Made by a program: the position numbers and the translations under genes. Of a stretch of DNA of 10,608 bases, positions 6,666-10,608 are shown piece after piece. The stretch is from positions 1 through 10,608 of the forward strand of contig CAJGCF010000051.1 in NCBI GenBank assembly GCA_904501865.1, given 5' to 3'. The DNA comes from an uncultured Clostridia bacterium (GTDB lineage: Bacteria > Bacillota > Clostridia > Oscillospirales > CAG-272). Below the pieces are notes generated by a model. That model was given only the letters and a program-made list of their open reading frames with translations. It did not search any database and was not told the origin of the DNA. Position 1 is the first letter of the stretch, and each line of letters begins with the position of its first letter.

Positions 6666-7997
6666 ATGTCTAAACCAATAATAGCAATAGTTGGACGCCC
6701 GAACGTGGGCAAGAGCACACTTTTCAATAAGCTTATAGGCGAACGCCGCTCGATAGTCGAGGACGTTCCGGGTGTTACACGTGACAGAATCTACGGAGAG
6801 ACTGAGTGGACGGGAAAGCAATTTATAGTTATAGATACGGGCGGAATCGAGCCAAAGAGCGATGACGTTATACTCTCTCAAATGAAATTCCAGGCTCAGA
6901 TAGCCATTGAGGACGCCGACGTTATCGTGTTTATGTGTGACGTGCGTACGGGTCTTACAGCCGACGACAAGGACATCGCTATAATGCTCAAAAAGAGCGG
7001 AAAGCCTATCGTTCCCTGCATAAACAAGTGCGACAGAGTCGGCGCTCTGCCTTATGAATTTTACGAGTTTTACGAGCTTGGATTTGATCGCGATCCCGTT
7101 GCCGTGTCATCTGTGCACGGCTCGGGCACGGGAGATCTGCTTGATGCCTGCGTTGAGGCTATAGGAGAATGGGACTATGCCGAGGAGGACGACGACTCCA
7201 TCAAAGTTGCCGTCATAGGTAAACCTAACGCGGGAAAATCCTCTATAATCAATAAAATGCTCGGACAACAGAGACTTATAGTTTCTGATATCGCCGGCAC
7301 GACAAGAGATGCGGTGGACTCTCATCTCGAAAACGACTACGGTAAGTTTACGCTCATTGATACAGCGGGAATCCGACGTCAGTCAAAGATAAACGACAAC
7401 ATCGAAAAATACAGCGTTCTCCGCGCACATATGGCGGTTGAGAGAGCCGACGTTTGTCTTTTGATGATAGACGCAAGTCAGGGCATCACCGAGCAGGACG
7501 AGAAGATAGCGGGTATAGCTCACGAGTCGGGCAAGGCTACGATTATAGTTGTCAACAAGTGGGACATAATTGAAAAGGATAACTCCACGGTAAACGAGTT
7601 TACCCGAAAGATAAAGACCGCGCTTGCTTATATGCCCTATGCGCCCATACTGTTCGTGTCGGCAAAAACGGGACAGCGAATCGACAATGTTTTTGAAAGA
7701 ATAAATTACGTTTACAATCAGGCAAAGACCAGAATATCCACGGGTATGCTCAACGAGGTGCTTGGTGAGGCTACGATGCGCACTCAACCCCCTACGGACA
7801 AGGGCAAGCGCCTGAAGATATACTATATGACGCAGATAAGCGTTGCTCCTCCTACGTTCGTTATATTCTGTAACAACGCCGAGCTTTTCCATTTCTCCTA
7901 TCAGAGATATATAGAAAATTGCTTAAGAGAAACGTTTGGCTTTGTTGGAACTCCAATAAGGCTGATAATCAGGGAGCGCGGAGAGGATAACAAATAA
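6666..7997 (+). CDS. der: Ribosome-assembly GTPase Der (EngA)
   Basis: Der is an essential GTPase with two tandem G domains that acts in maturation of the 50S ribosomal subunit. The 443-residue product has the family's normal length and all key motifs. G domain 1 has GRPNVGKS (10-17), PGVTRD (35-40), DTGG (57-60) and NKCD (120-123). G domain 2 has GKPNAGKS (185-192), GTTRD (211-215), DTAG (232-235), NKWD (297-300) and VSAK (331-334). A KH-like RNA-binding domain fills the C-terminal end (about 350-437). The linker between the G domains is acidic (EEDDDS, about 173-178). AAAGGAG lies 8 bases before the ATG. It is second in the operon, 15 bases after the DUF512 gene. In many clostridia plsY and gpsA follow der; here an unrecognised membrane protein gene and obg follow. 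Confidence 0.97.
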   Translation: MSKPIIAIVGRPNVGKSTLFNKLIGERRSIVEDVPGVTRDRIYGETEWTGKQFIVIDTGGIEPKSDDVILSQMKFQAQIAIEDADVIVFMCDVRTGLTADDKDIAIMLKKSGKPIVPCINKCDRVGALPYEFYEFYELGFDRDPVAVSSVHGSGTGDLLDACVEAIGEWDYAEEDDDSIKVAVIGKPNAGKSSIINKMLGQQRLIVSDIAGTTRDAVDSHLENDYGKFTLIDTAGIRRQSKINDNIEKYSVLRAHMAVERADVCLLMIDASQGITEQDEKIAGIAHESGKATIIVVNKWDIIEKDNSTVNEFTRKIKTALAYMPYAPILFVSAKTGQRIDNVFERINYVYNQAKTRISTGMLNEVLGEATMRTQPPTDKGKRLKIYYMTQISVAPPTFVIFCNNAELFHFSYQRYIENCLRETFGFVGTPIRLIIRERGEDNK

Positions 7998-8024
7998 TCC
8001 AAGCATTTTACGAGGTGACCCGAG

Positions 8025-8717
8025 TTGAATCAAAATAACGAGCACGATACAAATAGCCTGCCGGGAATAGCAGGCTCAAGAATAACAAAGATAGCCTCAG
8101 TGATGATGGGTATAGCCGTTATCATAGCGTGCTATTCCTATGCCAAGGCAGGAAATGGGTTTGGACAGATAGCTCTTTATGCTCTCGCGGCGTTTATATT
8201 CGTTGTGGCGGCGTTTTTGATGTTTATTGTCATAGCGGCACACATAGCGGCAAAAAACAAAAATAATTTCTTTCTGTATGATAAGAAAACAAAACAAAAT
8301 ATTCCTACGGAAGCTCTTACTTTTGAGGGTGTTAGATCCAGAGTTCTTGAATTTATGTCTGTTTTCAAATACAGAGGTAAGCTTTATATGGGCGACCTTT
8401 TTAGCGATGACCGCACGGTTCCCGAAAGCTTCAAGCCCCTGTTTTGCTATGAGATACTGTACGAGCTTGCTACCGATGACGGAATCAGAGCCGAATCCTT
8501 TCTTTCCTTTGGCACAGAGTGCGCGAGCATATTCTCAAAATACCTGGGACAGAACGATGACCACGAGCTTGCCGCAAGGATATGCGGATTTATATACGAT
8601 TTTTCCTCGGGCAATAAGGATGTTGGTAAATTCCAGGAATATATACAGTCGCAAAGAGACCATATAAAGAGTAAAATGCTCGGATATACGGTCGAAAATA
8701 TTAGAAAGTTTGATTGA
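8025..8717 (+). CDS. Unrecognised protein with two N-terminal membrane helices
   Basis: I do not recognise a family for this 230-residue product. It has a short polar N-terminus, two hydrophobic stretches that look like membrane helices (about 21-41 and 47-74) joined by a short loop, a basic stretch just after them (about 77-90, with KNKNN and KKTK), and a mainly helical soluble domain of about 140 residues. The distribution of basic residues places both ends in the cytosol. No catalytic motif is evident; the cysteines (about residues 36, 141, 166 and 186) are not arranged as a metal site. The TTG at 8025 is chosen because GAGGTGA lies 6 bases upstream and der ends 27 bases before it; the next ATG, within the first helix, would destroy that helix. 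It is a genuine gene judging from its place in the operon, with obg starting 25 bases after its stop. Confidence 0.8.
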   Translation: MNQNNEHDTNSLPGIAGSRITKIASVMMGIAVIIACYSYAKAGNGFGQIALYALAAFIFVVAAFLMFIVIAAHIAAKNKNNFFLYDKKTKQNIPTEALTFEGVRSRVLEFMSVFKYRGKLYMGDLFSDDRTVPESFKPLFCYEILYELATDDGIRAESFLSFGTECASIFSKYLGQNDDHELAARICGFIYDFSSGNKDVGKFQEYIQSQRDHIKSKMLGYTVENIRKFD

Positions 8718-8742
8718 TAACTCTCCGAGAGGAAGTGATATA

Positions 8743-10023
8743 ATGTTTATTGACAAAATAAAAATATATGTGAAGGCGGGCAACGGCGGCAACGGAGCTA
8801 TCGCGTTTCACAGAGAAAAATACGTCGCGGCGGGTGGACCGTCTGGGGGAGACGGTGGAAACGGCGGAAATATAATATTCCGGGTCGATTCCGGCTCCAA
8901 CACCCTGCTGGCTTTCCGTTACAAGCGTAAATTCATAGCGGGCAACGGCGGAGACGGTCAAGGCTCCAAATTCCACGGCGCGACAGCCGACGATCTCTAC
9001 ATTCCCGTTCCTCCCGGAACCTTGATAAAGGATCCGGAGAGCGGAAAAATAATACACGATATGTCTGAAAATGACGGCGCGGATTACGTGTGCTGTAAGG
9101 GCGGCCGCGGCGGGTGGGGAAACAAGCACTTCGCTACCCCTACCCGTCAGACACCTATGTTTGCAAAGAATGGCACCAAGGGCGAGGAGAGAGAGGTAGT
9201 TCTTGAGCTCAAAATGCTTGCGGACGTCGGACTTATCGGTATGCCTAGCGTCGGTAAGTCCTCTATTCTGTCGGTCATATCCTCTGCAAAGCCAAAGATA
9301 GCAGATTACCATTTTACCACGCTTTCTCCTAATCTTGGGGTAGTGTCTACGGGACAGGAACGAGGCTTCGTCGCGGCGGACATCCCGGGGCTTATAGAGG
9401 GCGCGGCAGACGGTGCGGGCCTTGGTCACGCATTCTTGCGTCACGTTGACAGATGCAGACTTCTTCTTCACGTGGTCGACATATCCTGCTTTGAGGGCAG
9501 GGATCCCGTCGATGACATCAAAACTATCAACAGAGAGCTTGAGAGATATAGTCCCTCTCTTGCCAAAAGACCGCAAATAATTATTGCTAACAAGGTGGAT
9601 TCCCTTGACAGAGAGGTCGTTGACGTTGATGCCTTTGAAAAGTTTGTCTCGGACAACGGTTGGGATATGATGTATATTTCGGCATATACGGGCGAAAATC
9701 TCGACGAGATGATAAAGATGGTTGAAAAAAGACTTGCCACGCTTCCCCCTATTGCCGTTTACGAACGAGAATATGATGAGGCAGACAAGTTTGTCGAAGG
9801 TGGCAAGGAGACCGTCATTACCCGAGAGAATGACAAATATATTGTGGAGGGAGATTGGATCTACAACCTTATGGGACAGATCAACTTCGACAATTACGAA
9901 TCCCTTGACTATTTTCAAAGAGTGCTCCAGAAGAGCGGAGTGTTCAAGGCCCTTGAGGACAAGGGCTGCAAAGATGGCGACACCGTATCTATGTACGGCT
10001 TTGAATTTGATTACGTAAAATAA
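8743..10023 (+). CDS. obg: Ribosome-assembly GTPase Obg (CgtA)
   Basis: Obg binds the pre-50S ribosomal subunit and links its maturation to nutritional state, including (p)ppGpp levels. The 426-residue product has the normal Gram-positive length and three domains. The glycine-rich Obg fold (1 to about 155) contains KAGNGGNG and GGPSGGDGGNGG. The G domain shows GMPSVGKS (166-173), the TT switch (192-193), DIPG (213-216), NKVD (283-286) and the SA of the G5 loop (313-314). The C-terminal OCT domain (about 345-426) is typical of Firmicutes Obg. The ATG at 8743 is preceded by AGGAAGTG; the reading frame is open upstream to a TTG at 8710, but that would overlap the previous gene's end and lacks a binding site. 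It is the fourth gene of the operon, 30 bases before ppa. Confidence 0.97.
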   Translation: MFIDKIKIYVKAGNGGNGAIAFHREKYVAAGGPSGGDGGNGGNIIFRVDSGSNTLLAFRYKRKFIAGNGGDGQGSKFHGATADDLYIPVPPGTLIKDPESGKIIHDMSENDGADYVCCKGGRGGWGNKHFATPTRQTPMFAKNGTKGEEREVVLELKMLADVGLIGMPSVGKSSILSVISSAKPKIADYHFTTLSPNLGVVSTGQERGFVAADIPGLIEGAADGAGLGHAFLRHVDRCRLLLHVVDISCFEGRDPVDDIKTINRELERYSPSLAKRPQIIIANKVDSLDREVVDVDAFEKFVSDNGWDMMYISAYTGENLDEMIKMVEKRLATLPPIAVYEREYDEADKFVEGGKETVITRENDKYIVEGDWIYNLMGQINFDNYESLDYFQRVLQKSGVFKALEDKGCKDGDTVSMYGFEFDYVK

Positions 10024-10053
10024 TGGCGTTATATAGCACGGAAAGGAAGACAT

Positions 10054-10593
10054 ATGAACATTTGGCACGACATATCCCCCGATGAAATAACTCCCGAAAG
10101 CTTTTCAGCGGTCATTGAGATACCCAAAGGAAGTCGCTGTAAGTACGAGCTTGACAAAAGCAACGGAATGCTGAGATTGGACCGAGTTTTATACACGGCA
10201 ACTCATTACCCTGCAAACTACGGGTTTATTCCAAGGACCTACGCCGACGATGGAGACCCGCTTGACGTTTTGGTGATTTGCTCGGAGCAGATATTCCCGA
10301 TGACCTTGGTTCAGGTTTACCCCATAGGTGCTATGCGAATGATAGACGGCGGCAAGCTCGACGATAAGATAATTGCCGTTCCCTTTTCGGATCCTACGTA
10401 CAGGGGAATCAAGTCTATAGATGAGCTTCCTTCTCACATATTCGATGAAATAATGCATTTCTTTACAGTTTATAAGCAGCTTGAGAACAAGCAGACCGCT
10501 GTTAAGAGCTTGTTCAATTATGATGAGGCTATAGGCATAATCAGGCAGGCGATCAAGGATTACGACGAGCTCATTAAAAACAGCTCGGGTTAA
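10054..10593 (+). CDS. ppa: Inorganic pyrophosphatase, family I
   Basis: This soluble enzyme hydrolyses pyrophosphate to two phosphates and so pulls forward reactions such as tRNA charging, nucleotide and polymer synthesis. The 179-residue product matches the usual bacterial family I size. The signature DGDPLDVLV is present with metal-binding D66, D68 and D71. Residues equivalent to the E. coli active site are seen at E22, K30, E32, R44, Y52 and Y56 (in HYPANYGF), D98, D103, K105, Y140 and K141. GAAAGGAAG precedes the ATG at a good distance. It is the last complete gene in the window and follows obg by 30 bases. No terminator is visible in the 15 bases after its stop codon, so the operon could continue beyond the window. 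Many clostridia use a membrane or family II pyrophosphatase; this one has the soluble family I type. Confidence 0.96.
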   Translation: MNIWHDISPDEITPESFSAVIEIPKGSRCKYELDKSNGMLRLDRVLYTATHYPANYGFIPRTYADDGDPLDVLVICSEQIFPMTLVQVYPIGAMRMIDGGKLDDKIIAVPFSDPTYRGIKSIDELPSHIFDEIMHFFTVYKQLENKQTAVKSLFNYDEAIGIIRQAIKDYDELIKNSSG

Positions 10594-10608
10594 TATCCTT
10601 GATGAATA

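Noticed and set aside
8701..10068. A 455-codon open frame on the minus strand
   Set aside because: It is fully antisense to obg, whose product matches a known family along its whole length. The frame has no ribosome binding site of note and its translation resembles no family.

Overview
The window looks like chromosomal housekeeping DNA from an uncultured clostridial member of the Bacillota (Firmicutes). The signs are Gram-positive style GGAGG-type ribosome binding sites, frequent ATA and AGA codons, some TTG starts, AT-rich intergenic DNA, the clostridial neighbours DUF512 radical SAM protein and Der, and a ThiI without a rhodanese domain. No rRNA, tRNA, CRISPR array, insertion sequence or phage gene is visible.

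There are two divergent gene clusters, separated by a 409-base promoter region (4910-5318). The left cluster is on the minus strand and reads, in transcription order: a DEDDh exonuclease-like protein with a zinc ribbon and a duplicated N-terminal module (3818-4909), tRNA 4-thiouridine synthetase ThiI (2622-3803), an adenine-type phosphoribosyltransferase (2043-2606), then a 143-base gap full of palindromes, then aspartyl-tRNA synthetase AspS (109-1899). The first three genes are 14-15 bases apart and probably share one transcript. AspS may be read through or may have its own weak promoter.

The right cluster is on the plus strand: a PDZ/radical SAM/DUF512 protein (5319-6650), the double GTPase Der (6666-7997), an unrecognised two-helix membrane protein (8025-8717), the GTPase Obg (8743-10023) and inorganic pyrophosphatase (10054-10593). 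Gaps are 15-30 bases and each gene has its own ribosome binding site, so this is very likely one operon. Its theme is ribosome assembly (Der, Obg) plus pyrophosphate removal. The left cluster's theme is tRNA maturation and charging plus purine salvage. AspS, ThiI and the phosphoribosyltransferase reactions all release pyrophosphate, the substrate of the enzyme at the right end.

Most of the window is ordinary. The parts that deserve a second look are the exonuclease with an ungapped 61-residue internal duplication, the triple-palindrome block upstream of aspS, the membrane protein between two ribosome-assembly GTPases, and the uncharacterised radical SAM enzyme. I did not find convincing evidence of a new multi-gene system.
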